A DNA stretch of 64,000 bases from Massilia sp. PDC64 (GCF_900101265.1 NZ_FMZS01000012.1:124001-188000); one strand, 5' to 3'. Positions 17,036 through 25,124 are shown, counted from the first letter of the stretch. Program-made: numbers and translations. The notes: generated from the sequence alone by a model not told the origin.

Positions 17036-17444
17036 CCTCGGCGACGACGAGCAGCCCGAGATCGGCCTGATCGCGCTGATCGACTGCATCTTTTTCCTGC
17101 TGATGTACTTCATGGTGGCGACGTCGTTCCGCCACCCGGACGGCGAAAAGCCGGAGAAGGACATGCGCATCGTGCTGCCGACCTCGCAGGTGAGCCTCGA
17201 TCGCGCCACGGCCGCTCCCGCGCCGTTGGTCATCGGCGTCGATGCCGGGGGCGACCTCTATGTCGACGGCAAAGCCGTGTCGACGCAGGCCCTGCACGAC
17301 CTGCTCAAGCGCGAAGCGGCGCGCGATCCGGCGCGGCCGGTCCGCATCGACGGCGACCAGTCCACGCGCTACCAGGACATCGTGCATGTGCTCGAACTGT
17401 GCCAGTTCGAGGGGCTCACCCACGTGGCGATGCACACGCGCTGA
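17025..17444 (+). CDS. ExbD/TolR-family protein
   Basis: 139 residues. There is a short cytoplasmic N-terminus, one membrane helix containing the essential Asp (LIALIDCIFFLLMYFMVATS, Asp 20) and a periplasmic domain with VDAGGDLYVDGKAVSTQALHDLL and the FEGLTHVAMHT strand, as in ExbD/TolR. It pairs with the preceding ExbB-like channel. Its start lies within the end of that gene, and the next gene starts 2 bases after its stop, so all three are translationally linked. Confidence 0.93.
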   Translation: MRIDLGDDEQPEIGLIALIDCIFFLLMYFMVATSFRHPDGEKPEKDMRIVLPTSQVSLDRATAAPAPLVIGVDAGGDLYVDGKAVSTQALHDLLKREAARDPARPVRIDGDQSTRYQDIVHVLELCQFEGLTHVAMHTR

Positions 17445-17446
17445 CC

Positions 17447-18853
17447 ATGTTCGCCGACGATCCCCCGCGGTTCGCCCATGTGCGGCGGCACCCGTACATC
17501 TATCTGTCGCTCGTGCTGCACGCGGTGCCGCTCGTCGCGCTGTACCACCTGGGCAGCCAGCGCATCGAGCTCGCGCAACGGGAGCGGCAGCAGCGGCAGG
17601 TCGAATCGGGCGCACGCCTGACGGCACAGGCGCGCCTCGAAAAGCGCGTGCACGACATGGAGCGGATCAAGTCCCTGCTCGAACAAAGCACGGCCGCGCA
17701 TCCGGCCGGGAACAAGGAAGACGAGGTGCAGTTCAGCGCGCAGCCGAAGGCGCCGGAGGAATTGCTGAAGGAGGCGAAGGAATTGTCGCGCAAGATCGAC
17801 GAGATCGAGCGCGACACGAAGGCCGAGCAACTCGCAAAGCTGCTCGACATCCCGAAGGAAAAGGCGTTGGAACAGGTCGCGGAGAAGGCCAGGGCCGAGG
17901 AACCGCCTGCGGCCGAGCCGCAGACTACCGCCGAGGCGGCGGCGCAGATCGAGCAGCTCGAAGCGAAGGCGCGCGCCGCGCTGGAACAGCGCCGCCGGCA
18001 GCTGAAGCAGCAGCGGAACGGCGTGCAGGTCGCGGCCGACGCGGCGGGTCGGGCGCAGCGTGGCGTCGGCAACGGTAAAGGAGACGGTAAAGGCAACGGC
18101 ATGGGCGACGGCGGCAACGGCCAGAGCGGCCAAGGCCTGGGCAGCGGGAATGCCGGCGGCGTGGGCCGTCAGATGCTGGACCGGATCGCCGCGTTCACGA
18201 ACCCCGACATGCCGGATCGCGCCACCCAGGCTTACATCGGGGGCGCGGGCACGATGTTCGGCGGCGGCGTCGCCCACATTCCGACCGTCGACGCGGCCAC
18301 CATGGTCAAGGGAACGGGCAGGATGATCAGCCCGGGCGGCACGTATGCGAACCGCGTCTGGGTCAACCGCTGGTACCTGATAGGGCCGTTCGCCGGGCGG
18401 CACGGCGCAGGGTTGTTCGCCAATTACCGCCATCCGCCCGAGCAGGGCGTGGTGCTGGACGCCGCGTACCGGGGCAAGGGCGGGCGTCTCGTCAAATGGG
18501 AGTACGTCGACATGGCGCGCTATCCCCTGGAGCCGCCCGTGCACGCGGAAGACGCCGTGTACTACGGCTATACTGAGCTGATGCTCGACGCGGAGCAGGA
18601 CCTGACGATGTGGGTCGGCGCGGACGACGATGCGCAGCTGTGGCTCAACGACCGGCTGGTCTGGGCAGGCGGGAACGCCGACAAGGACTCGTTCTTCGGC
18701 CAGGTCTACGAGACGCGGAACACCTATGTGCGCGACTACAACCTGAGCGAAGGCAAGCGCGTGGTGCACTTCAGGAAGGGCCGCAACAAGCTGTTCTTCA
18801 AGCTGTCGAACGGGCCCACGCGGATCTTCTTTTCGCTGGTGCTCACGAAGTGA
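17447..18853 (+). CDS. Membrane-anchored coiled-coil protein with C-terminal jelly-roll-like domain, ExbBD partner
   Basis: 468 residues. Layout: short cytoplasmic N-terminus; one membrane helix (IYLSLVLHAVPLVALYHLG, about 18-36); a long charged coiled coil (about 40-190, rich in Lys, Glu, Gln); a Gly/Asn-rich linker (about 205-240); then a domain starting at VNRWYLIGPFAG (about 306) and running to the end. That domain has LTMWVGADDDAQLWLNDRLVW and GRNKLFFKLSNG, a pattern I know from galactose-binding-like or PA14-like beta sandwiches attached to envelope and sugar-active proteins. The topology matches TonB or TolA (anchor, spacer, periplasmic domain), but the TonB C-terminal motif is absent. 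It is in one operon with exbB/exbD-like genes. Function unknown; I infer it is the energised partner. The ATG at 17447 follows the exbD stop by 2 bases. Confidence 0.8.
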   Translation: MFADDPPRFAHVRRHPYIYLSLVLHAVPLVALYHLGSQRIELAQRERQQRQVESGARLTAQARLEKRVHDMERIKSLLEQSTAAHPAGNKEDEVQFSAQPKAPEELLKEAKELSRKIDEIERDTKAEQLAKLLDIPKEKALEQVAEKARAEEPPAAEPQTTAEAAAQIEQLEAKARAALEQRRRQLKQQRNGVQVAADAAGRAQRGVGNGKGDGKGNGMGDGGNGQSGQGLGSGNAGGVGRQMLDRIAAFTNPDMPDRATQAYIGGAGTMFGGGVAHIPTVDAATMVKGTGRMISPGGTYANRVWVNRWYLIGPFAGRHGAGLFANYRHPPEQGVVLDAAYRGKGGRLVKWEYVDMARYPLEPPVHAEDAVYYGYTELMLDAEQDLTMWVGADDDAQLWLNDRLVWAGGNADKDSFFGQVYETRNTYVRDYNLSEGKRVVHFRKGRNKLFFKLSNGPTRIFFSLVLTK

Positions 18854-19661
18854 GCGAGGCGACGCGCTGCATCTTTTGCCAGACCGACGGCGTCACGCCC
18901 ACGCTGCCCTTGAACCGCCGCGTCAGGTGGCTCTGGTCCGCGAAGCCGCATTCCAGCGCCACGGCGGCGAGCGGCGTGCCGCGGCGGATCAGGGCTTGCG
19001 CCTGCGCGATCCGGACGGCGTTGAGATACACGTGCGGCGGCATGTGATACGCGGCGGTGAATGCGCGGGTCAGGTGCGCGCGCGACAAGCCCGCGACATT
19101 GGCGAGGTCCGAGACGGTGATGTCGTGCGCGTAGTACGTGCGGATGTAGTCCTTGACCCGGGCGAGCGTGGCGGTGCGGGACGGCCCCGAGTCCGGGTCC
19201 GACTGTGGCTGCGGCCGCTCGCCATGCCGCGCCAGCATCGTGCCCAGGAATGCACGCATCAGAGTTTCGACGCGCAGCGATTCGGCCGGCGCCTGCGCCA
19301 GGCTGGCGGACAATGCGCCGAACGTGTCGGCCAGCTGCCGGTCGGTCGCGTGGGGCTTCGCAAAATACCGGTTGCCGTCCACGCAACTGGCGACGAAGTC
19401 AGCGGGGACGTACCACATCGTGTAGCGGAATCCGTCCGCGGTGCCGCGGCAGCCGTCATGGTCGTCGTCGGGGTTGAACAGGACCAGGTCGCCGGGCCGG
19501 CTGTCGTACTGCCTGCCCTTGCAGCGGAACCGCTGGATACCGTACGTCGTGGCGCCGAGCGCGAAGCAGTCGTGGCTGTGGCGCTCGAACGCGTGGTCGG
19601 AAAAGTCCGCCCGCATCAGCGTCACGCCGTTGGTCAGCTGCCCGAAAGTGGCCTGGTTCAT
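18843..19661 (-). CDS. AraC-family transcriptional regulator
   Basis: 272 residues. The N-terminal cupin-like effector domain (HSHDCFALGATTYGIQRFRCKG, PGDLVLFNPDDDHDG) belongs to the AraC-binding type. The C-terminal double helix-turn-helix spans about residues 165-265 (ITVSDLANVAGLSRAHLTR; ALECGFADQSHLTRRFKGSVG). The ATG at 19661 was chosen; a TTG-initiated form 5 codons longer is possible. Its 3' end overlaps the convergent operon by 11 bases. It is divergent from the cupin gene at 19727, which may be a target. Confidence 0.9.
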   Translation of the reverse strand: MNQATFGQLTNGVTLMRADFSDHAFERHSHDCFALGATTYGIQRFRCKGRQYDSRPGDLVLFNPDDDHDGCRGTADGFRYTMWYVPADFVASCVDGNRYFAKPHATDRQLADTFGALSASLAQAPAESLRVETLMRAFLGTMLARHGERPQPQSDPDSGPSRTATLARVKDYIRTYYAHDITVSDLANVAGLSRAHLTRAFTAAYHMPPHVYLNAVRIAQAQALIRRGTPLAAVALECGFADQSHLTRRFKGSVGVTPSVWQKMQRVASLTS

Positions 19662-19726
19662 GCAACGATTGTACAAGACCCGCGGTCAGCAAGCGCCGCA
19701 CAATGGGCTTTTCATCGGGAGGCATG

Positions 19727-20083
19727 ATGCACGCTGCAATCGACCTGGCCGCCAAGCTGGCCACCTTCACGGAAGCCTTTCAACCCCGCACGGTGGCCCT
19801 GTTCAACGGCCACGACGTGATGGTCGCGAAGCTGCGGGGCGACTACCACTGGCACGTCCATGACGACACCGACGACTTCTTCCTCGTGCTCGACGGCCGC
19901 GTCGAGATCGACCTGGAAGATGGCTCGACGGTGACGCTCGATCCGGGCCAGATGTTCGTCGTCCCCAAGGGCATGCGCCACCGTCCCCGCGCGCCGGGTG
20001 AAGCGCACATCCTGCTGATCGAGCCGACGGGCACGCCGAACAGCGGCGATCCGCTGACGGCGGCGCCACGCCGGGTCATCTGA
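19727..20083 (+). CDS. Cupin-domain protein
   Basis: 118 residues. Motif 1 HWHVHDDTDDFFLVLDGRVE and motif 2 PKGMRHRPRAPGEAHILLIE give the His/Glu metal-site positions of a single-domain cupin. GGGAGG lies 4 bases before the ATG at 19727; the adjacent ATG at 19724 is too close to it. It is divergent from the AraC regulator. Small cupins of this type are often of unknown activity. Confidence 0.85.
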   Translation: MHAAIDLAAKLATFTEAFQPRTVALFNGHDVMVAKLRGDYHWHVHDDTDDFFLVLDGRVEIDLEDGSTVTLDPGQMFVVPKGMRHRPRAPGEAHILLIEPTGTPNSGDPLTAAPRRVI

Positions 20084-20101
20084 CGGGAAGACCGGCGGCG
20101 C

Positions 20102-20749
20102 TCACGCGTCCTTCGGCGCCGGCGTCTTGTCCTTGTACTCGCACAGGTCGTTGATGATGCAGTTCCAGCACTTGGGCTTGCGCGCCACGCACGTGTAGCG
20201 GCCGTGCAGGATCAGCCAGTGGTGCGCGTCGTGCAGGAATTCCTTCGGCACGAACTTCAGCAGCTTCATCTCGACTTCGTCGACGTTCTTGCCCGGTGCG
20301 ATCTTGGTGCGGTTCGCCACGCGGAAGATGTGCGTGTCGACGGCCATCGTCGGTTCGCCGAACGCCGTGTTCAGCACGACGTTCGCCGTCTTGCGGCCCA
20401 CGCCGGGCAGGGCTTCCAGCGCCTCGCGCGAGCGCGGCACTTCGCCGCCGTACTGGTTGACGAGGATCTCGCACGTGGCGATGACGTTCTTCGCCTTGTT
20501 GTTGTACAGGCCGATCGTCGAGATATAGGTCTTGAGTTCGTCCAGGCCCAGGTCGAGGATCGCCTGCGGCGTGTTCGCCACCGCGTACAGGCGGCGCGTG
20601 GCCTTGTTGACGCCGACGTCCGTCGACTGCGCGGACAGCAGCACGGCGATCAGGAGTTCGAACGGCGTCGTGTATTCGAGTTCGGTGGTGGGATGCGGAT
20701 TGGCGTTGCGAAAGCGCGTGAAGATCTCGTAGCGTTTGGCGGGATTCAT
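20102..20749 (-). CDS. nth: Endonuclease III (DNA glycosylase/AP lyase)
   Basis: 215 residues. The helix-hairpin-helix LEALPGVGRKTANVVLN holds the catalytic Lys, VDTHIFRV holds the catalytic Asp, and the C-terminal [4Fe-4S] loop follows the C-x6-C-x2-C-x5-C pattern (CVARKPKCWNCIINDLC). It removes oxidised pyrimidines in base excision repair. It lies 7 bases downstream of rsxB on the same strand, an arrangement seen in many betaproteobacteria, so the two are co-transcribed. Confidence 0.97.
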   Translation of the reverse strand: MNPAKRYEIFTRFRNANPHPTTELEYTTPFELLIAVLLSAQSTDVGVNKATRRLYAVANTPQAILDLGLDELKTYISTIGLYNNKAKNVIATCEILVNQYGGEVPRSREALEALPGVGRKTANVVLNTAFGEPTMAVDTHIFRVANRTKIAPGKNVDEVEMKLLKFVPKEFLHDAHHWLILHGRYTCVARKPKCWNCIINDLCEYKDKTPAPKDA

Positions 20750-20756
20750 CGATGCT

Positions 20757-21443
20757 TTAGTCTTTCTTGTCCTGGGCGGCCTTTTGTTTCGCGCGTTCGA
20801 TGGCGGCGGCGATGATCGCGCGCTTGCGTTCCTTTTCCGCCAGCTCTGCGGCCGTATTCGTCTCTTCCGCCGTCACGGCGCGCATTTTTTCCAGGGCCTT
20901 GGCGGCCAGGCGCGCATCGTTCTCTTCCTTTTCGCGGCGCAGGCGCTCCATGCGGAAGTCGTGGCGGGCGCGCGCGGCGTCGGCCTGTTCCTGCGACCAG
21001 GCGGCCCAGCCGGTCGGCTCGCTGGCCGGGTCGTCCGTGCGCGGGATCATCGCGATGCAGTCGACGGGGCAGGGCGCCACGCACAGGTCGCAGCCCGTGC
21101 ACAGGCTGGGCAGGATCGTGTGCATCTGCTTGGCGGCGCCGAGGATCGCGTCGACGGGGCACGCCTGGATGCACAAGGTGCAGCCGATGCACAGGCTTTC
21201 GTCGATGAACGCGACGGGGCGCGGACGCTCGACGCCGTTCGCCGGATTGATCGGGATGACGGGCCGGCCGGTAACGCGCGCCAGCCGCGCGACGCCTTCC
21301 ATGCCGCCGGGCGGGCACTGGTTGATCTCGGCTTCGCCGCGTGCGATCGCTTCCGCGTACGGGCGGCAGGCGGGATAGCCGCACTTGGTGCACTGGGTCT
21401 GCGGCAGCAGGTCTTCGATCTGGTCGGCGAGCGTCTTGGTCAC
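20757..21443 (-). CDS. rsxB: Electron transport complex subunit RsxB/RnfB-like ferredoxin
   Basis: 228 residues from a GTG start. The N-terminal Fe-S domain has four Cys (QTQCTKCGYPACRPYAEAI and NQCPPGG). Two [4Fe-4S] ferredoxin motifs follow (CIGCTLCIQACPVDAI and CTGCDLCVAPCPVDCI), then a long charged helical tail (about 165-228). The N-terminal membrane helix of Vibrio or E. coli RnfB is missing, and no other rsx genes are nearby, so this is the soluble stand-alone betaproteobacterial form. It may supply electrons to the Fe-S enzyme Nth or others; that is inference. Operon with nth. Confidence 0.88.
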   Translation of the reverse strand: MTKTLADQIEDLLPQTQCTKCGYPACRPYAEAIARGEAEINQCPPGGMEGVARLARVTGRPVIPINPANGVERPRPVAFIDESLCIGCTLCIQACPVDAILGAAKQMHTILPSLCTGCDLCVAPCPVDCIAMIPRTDDPASEPTGWAAWSQEQADAARARHDFRMERLRREKEENDARLAAKALEKMRAVTAEETNTAAELAEKERKRAIIAAAIERAKQKAAQDKKD

Positions 21444-21611
21444 GGCGGTGCTACTTCGAAACGGGATAAACCATGATTATCCGCTAAAAGCCGCGTGCAG
21501 GCGAAATGCCCTTGGGTAATGCAAATCGCATGCTTTCGTGATGCAACGTACGGAGTGACGGTCCAGTCCGGTGGTCTACTGGAGTCCAGGCAATGACAAC
21601 CAGGAGGATCT

Positions 21612-21779
21612 ATGAGCAAGAAGCATCTCGCCATGTCCACGAAGCTTGCTGCGCTGCTGAGCGCCGCCTCCACCGCCATCCATGAGATCCGCCGCAGCCG
21701 CAATGTGCCTGTCCGCTACCGCAACCACCATTACGGCGTGAACGCCTGGCGCGAACACAATATGCGACCGCCGCCATGA
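21612..21779 (+). CDS. Small basic protein of 55 residues, unknown
   Basis: ATG at 21612, TGA ending at 21779. An ideal GGAGG lies 5 bases upstream of the start. The product is strongly basic with an Ala/Leu/Ser-rich helix (MSTKLAALLSAASTAIHEIR) followed by RRSRNVPVRYRNHHYGVNAW and a Pro-rich end. It stands alone in the gap between divergent rsxB and a VOC gene, and a terminator-like hairpin follows at 21848. No family is recognised. The start signal and the following hairpin are the grounds for calling it a gene. Confidence 0.55.
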   Translation: MSKKHLAMSTKLAALLSAASTAIHEIRRSRNVPVRYRNHHYGVNAWREHNMRPPP

Positions 21780-21847
21780 GGCGAGGCCGATCACCGATCA
21801 CTCATCCGTGGGCTGCCTTCAAGGCGGCCCCGGCAGGTGAATTACCG

Positions 21848-21875
21848 GGCCGTTCCCGTTCCCGCGGGAACGGCC
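21848..21875 (+). terminator. Terminator-like hairpin after the small gene
   Basis: Eleven-pair stem GGCCGTTCCCG / CGGGAACGGCC with the loop TTCCCG, followed by TTCTGTTATT. Confidence 0.6.
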
Positions 21876-21969
21876 TTCTGTTATTCTTGACGCGCCAATA
21901 ACAAAAGAAAGGAGGACATCGTGTATCACGCATCCCTGGGCCCTTCACTTCACCGAACCAGCGACTTTC

Positions 21970-22383
21970 ATGCAAACGATTCCGACTATCTATTTTCCCG
22001 GCCTGTGTGCCGAAGCCATTTCCTTCTATCGTGACGTCCTGCACGCCGACGTTCTGTTCCAGCTGACGGCGATTCCCGATTCACCACCCCAGTTCCTCGA
22101 GCCCGGCAGTCCCGGCAAGATCATCCGCGCCGGCCTGCGCATCGGCGAGTCGGTCGTCTATCTCTCCGAAGGCCATCACCCCGACCAGGCGCCCGCGTTC
22201 GCGGGCTTCTCGATGAACCTGCACGTCGACAGCGCGGACGAGGCGGCCCGCATCCTGCAGGCGCTGGGCGAGGGCGGCGACGTCCGCGTGCCGCTGCGCC
22301 CGACGGCGTGGGCGGATGCGTTCTGCGCCGTCATCGACCGCTACGGCCTGCACTGGATGATCGAAGCGGGGAGCCGGCCATAA
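21970..22383 (+). CDS. VOC-family (PhnB-like) protein
   Basis: 137 residues. MQTIPTIYFPGLCAEAISFYRDVL at the start, INRAGLRIG-like strands and MNLHVDSADEAARILQAL with the C-terminal DRYGLHWMI identify a PhnB/glyoxalase-like VOC protein. The ATG at 21970 has no clear ribosome-binding site. A very strong GGAGG at 21911-21915 serves instead a GTG at 21921 in another frame (see findings). Substrate unknown. Confidence 0.82.
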   Translation: MQTIPTIYFPGLCAEAISFYRDVLHADVLFQLTAIPDSPPQFLEPGSPGKIIRAGLRIGESVVYLSEGHHPDQAPAFAGFSMNLHVDSADEAARILQALGEGGDVRVPLRPTAWADAFCAVIDRYGLHWMIEAGSRP

Positions 22384-22416
22384 AAAAAATGCCGCGGCTC
22401 AGGCCGCGGCATTTTT
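22384..22416. terminator. Bidirectional terminator between VOC gene and phaZ
   Basis: Stem ATGCCGCGG / CCGCGGCAT flanked by A-run and T-run on opposite sides. It serves both convergent genes. Confidence 0.85.
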
Positions 22417-22435
22417 CAGGGATGCTCCGCTACGC

Positions 22436-23671
22436 TCAGGCGTGCTTGCGGATGAACTCGCCGATCATCGGACAAATGATCTCGCGCCAGCGGCGGCCCG
22501 AGAAGATGCCGTAGTGGCCGCATTTCGGTGCCGTGAACTGCTGTTGCTTCTCGGCCGGGATGCCGGTGCACAGGTCGTGCGCCGCATGGGTCTGGCCGGC
22601 GCCGGAGATGTCGTCCAGCTCGCCTTCGATGGTGAACAGTGCCACGTCCTTGATGTCTTGCGGACGCACGAGCTGGCCGCCCACTTCCCACGTGCCCTTG
22701 GGCAGGCGGAATTCCTGGAATACCGTTTTAATCGTTTCCAGGTAATACTCGGCCGGCATGTCGAGGACGGCGTTGTATTCGTCGTAGAACTTGCGGTGCG
22801 CTTCCGCCGAATCGTCGTCGCCGCGTACCAGGTGCTGGTAGAACTCGCGGTGGCTCTGCGCGTGGCGGCCCGGGTTCATCGCGATGAAGCCGGCGTGCTG
22901 CAGGAAGCCCGGATAGACCTTGCGGCCGAAGCCCGGGTAATTGCCCGGCACGGCATAGATCACCGTGTTCTCGAACCACGAGTACGGTTTTTCGATGGCC
23001 AGGTCGTTGACGGCCGTCGGCGATTTGCGCGGGTCGATCGGGCCGCCCATCATGACCATCGTCTTGGGCAGCTTGGGATCCTTGTTCGTCGCCATCAGCG
23101 AGATCGCGGCGAGCACCGGCACGGTCGGCTGGCACACGGAGATCACGTGCACGTCCGGGCCGAGGTGGCGGATGAAGTCCTGCACGTAATAAATGTAGTC
23201 GTCCAGGTGGAACGGACCGTCCGACAGCGGCACCATGCGCGCGTCGACCCAGTCGGTGATGTAGACGTCCTGGTCCGGCAGCAGGGCGCGGACGGTGTCG
23301 CGCAGCAGGGTCGCGTGGTGGCCCGACAGCGGGGCCACGACGAGCACCGTCGGCTGCTTGAGCGCGGCAAAGTCCGTGTCGCTCATGTCTTTTTTGAAAT
23401 GCAGCAGCTTGCAGAACGGCTTGCTGACCACTGTGCGTTCCATGATGCCGACCGTCTTCCCGTTGATGATGGTCGAGGTCAGGCCGAAAGCAGGTTTCTC
23501 ATAGTCTTTGCCGAGGCGGTACATCAGCTCGTAGCCGGCAGCGATACGCTGCGAAAACGGGGTGTGCGCGAACGGTGAGACTGGATTCGAAAACAGTTTG
23601 GCAGAGGCATCGGCCCACTGCATCAGCGGGTTCAGGAAGGAGCGTTGCATCTCGTGCAGTTGATAAAGCAT
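22436..23671 (-). CDS. phaZ: Intracellular polyhydroxybutyrate depolymerase
   Basis: 411 residues. It hydrolyses native PHB granules in the cytoplasm to mobilise stored carbon. The nucleophile motif is ISVCQPTVPV with Cys 180 where lipases have Ser, the known feature of the Ralstonia PhaZ1 type. ELDDISGAG and KCGHYGIFSGRRW supply the Asp and His of the triad. MLYQLHEMQRSFLNPL is the usual N-terminus, so the ATG at 23671 (AAGGAAA upstream) was taken; the frame extends 31 codons further without homology. An upstream TATAAT and a dyad in the leader suggest regulated expression. Other PHA-related genes lie 4-5 kb away (27.3 and 27.6 kb). Confidence 0.94.
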   Translation of the reverse strand: MLYQLHEMQRSFLNPLMQWADASAKLFSNPVSPFAHTPFSQRIAAGYELMYRLGKDYEKPAFGLTSTIINGKTVGIMERTVVSKPFCKLLHFKKDMSDTDFAALKQPTVLVVAPLSGHHATLLRDTVRALLPDQDVYITDWVDARMVPLSDGPFHLDDYIYYVQDFIRHLGPDVHVISVCQPTVPVLAAISLMATNKDPKLPKTMVMMGGPIDPRKSPTAVNDLAIEKPYSWFENTVIYAVPGNYPGFGRKVYPGFLQHAGFIAMNPGRHAQSHREFYQHLVRGDDDSAEAHRKFYDEYNAVLDMPAEYYLETIKTVFQEFRLPKGTWEVGGQLVRPQDIKDVALFTIEGELDDISGAGQTHAAHDLCTGIPAEKQQQFTAPKCGHYGIFSGRRWREIICPMIGEFIRKHA

Positions 23672-23693
23672 AATTTTTCCTTCATGACTCTGT

Positions 23694-23735
23694 GCGCAAT
23701 TGCAATCGTTTGCGCTACGTGTTTGGTCAATTATA
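23694..23735 (-). promoter_or_regulatory. phaZ promoter -10 and leader dyad
   Basis: On the minus strand TATAAT (23735-23730) predicts a start near 23723. Between it and the ATG lies the inverted repeat GCGCAA-N10-TTGCGC (23694-23715), which is well placed for a repressor. The -35 is poor (TTGCCC at a 20-base spacing). Confidence 0.45.
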
Positions 23736-23851
23736 GGCTCATTCGGCTTGGCGTGGGGCAACATCGAGCCTGAGTCACAATCGTTTATTACTGCATTGCA
23801 GCATTTGTATCACAGTTGTCAGGACCCGGTTCGTTAAGTGCACTACATAAG

Positions 23852-23880
23852 AAAAATGCCCCGCATCGGCGGGGCATTTT
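23852..23880. terminator. Bidirectional terminator downstream of the ferredoxin reductase gene
   Basis: Stem GCCCCGC-ATCG-GCGGGGC extended by AT pairs, with an A-run before and T-run after. On the minus strand it lies just past the reductase stop. Confidence 0.85.
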
Positions 23881-23904
23881 CGTGGTGTGAGGCTAACGGA
23901 ACGG

Positions 23905-25002
23905 TCAGTCGAACACAGGCGTCTCGACGCCGAGGATCTTGTGCAGCTTCGGCGACGTCGTCGTGTACTGCATGTGGATCTTCTTGTCCGGGAAGATGTA
24001 CGGCGCGGCGCCGAAGGCGGCCAGCGCGGCTTCGTGGAAGCCCGACAGGATCAGCTTCTTCTTGCCCGGGTAGGTGTTGATGTCGCCCACGGCGAAGATG
24101 CCCGGCACGTTGGTCTCGAACTTCTCGGTGTCCATGACCTTCAGCTGGCGGCGTTCGATGTCCAGGCCCCATTCGGCGATCGGACCCAGCTTCGGCGACA
24201 GGCCGAAGAACACCATCAGCATGTCCAGCGGCACGCGGCGGGTCACGCCGTCGGCGCCGGTCACCTTGACTTCGGACAGTTGGCCATCCTTCTCATCGAA
24301 GCCGGTGACCTGGCCGATGATCAGTTGCATTTCGTAGTCTTCGCACAGCTGCTTCATCTTGGCGACGGAAGCCGGGGCGGCGCGGAAGTCTTCGCGACGG
24401 TGCACCAGCACGACGGATTCGGCCTTGCCGACGAAGTTCAGGGCCCAGTCCAGCGCGGAGTCGCCGCCGCCGCAGATGACGAGGTTCTTGCCTTCGAACA
24501 GGCTCGGATCCTTGACGCGGTAGAACAGCTGGCTGTTCTCGAACTTGTCGATGCCGTCGACCTTGATCGTGCGCGCCTGGAACGAACCGACGCCGGCAGC
24601 GATGAAGATGGTCTTGGTGATGAAGCGGGTACCGGTCGACGTTTCGACGTTGAAACGGTGGTCTTCACGGCGCTGGACGGTGGTGACTTCCTGGCCCAGG
24701 TGGAAGGTCGGCTCGAACGGCTCGATCTGCTTGAGCAGGTTGTCGGTCAGTTCCTGGCCGGTGCAGACGGGCACGGCCGGGATGTCGTAAATCGGCTTGT
24801 CCGGATACAGCTCCACGCACTGGCCGCCGACGGCCGGCAGCGAATCGATCACGTGGGCTTTGATCTCCAGCAGGCCCAGCTCGAACACCTGGAACAGGCC
24901 GACCGGGCCCGCGCCGATGATCACGGCATCGGCTTCGATGGCGCCGGCAAAGGAGCTGTTGGGAGCGATGGTGCCCACTTCGGGGGTGGCACTGATAGTC
25001 AT
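23905..25002 (-). CDS. Ferredoxin-NADP reductase, thioredoxin-reductase-like type
   Basis: 365 residues. The FAD motif is VIIGAGPVGLFQVFELG (about 27-43), then VGGQCVELYPDKP and the NADPH motif VICGGGDSALDWAL (about 171-184). FAVGDINTYPGKKKLI is the C-terminal FAD contact. The CxxC redox pair of thioredoxin reductase is absent, which points to the YumC-like ferredoxin/flavodoxin reductase group. The ATG at 25002 was chosen because homology starts there and AGGAAAA lies upstream. It is downstream of fdxA on the same strand, so fdxA is its probable electron partner. Confidence 0.9.
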   Translation of the reverse strand: MTISATPEVGTIAPNSSFAGAIEADAVIIGAGPVGLFQVFELGLLEIKAHVIDSLPAVGGQCVELYPDKPIYDIPAVPVCTGQELTDNLLKQIEPFEPTFHLGQEVTTVQRREDHRFNVETSTGTRFITKTIFIAAGVGSFQARTIKVDGIDKFENSQLFYRVKDPSLFEGKNLVICGGGDSALDWALNFVGKAESVVLVHRREDFRAAPASVAKMKQLCEDYEMQLIIGQVTGFDEKDGQLSEVKVTGADGVTRRVPLDMLMVFFGLSPKLGPIAEWGLDIERRQLKVMDTEKFETNVPGIFAVGDINTYPGKKKLILSGFHEAALAAFGAAPYIFPDKKIHMQYTTTSPKLHKILGVETPVFD

Positions 25003-25089
25003 GCTATTTTCCTGAAAATTATGAGCTGTAGGTAGGCGAGGGCGGATAGTGTGCCACGAATGGCGCACGCCTGCAGGGACCGGCAAAGG

Positions 25090-25113
25090 ACGCCGGCCGC
25101 GACGGGCCGGCGT
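25090..25113 (-). terminator. Hairpin between fdxA and the reductase gene
   Basis: Stem ACGCCGGCC / GGCCGGCGT, nine pairs with a six-base loop, followed on the minus strand by TCCTTTGCC. The T-run is weak, so it may attenuate rather than stop transcription into the reductase gene. A second palindrome, CGTTCATGAACG, overlaps its fdxA-proximal side. Confidence 0.45.
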
Positions 25114-25124
25114 TCATGAACGTT

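Noticed and set aside
21802..22044. Minus-strand 80-codon frame over the small-gene terminator
   Set aside because: It runs through a hairpin and the VOC start and has no start signal.
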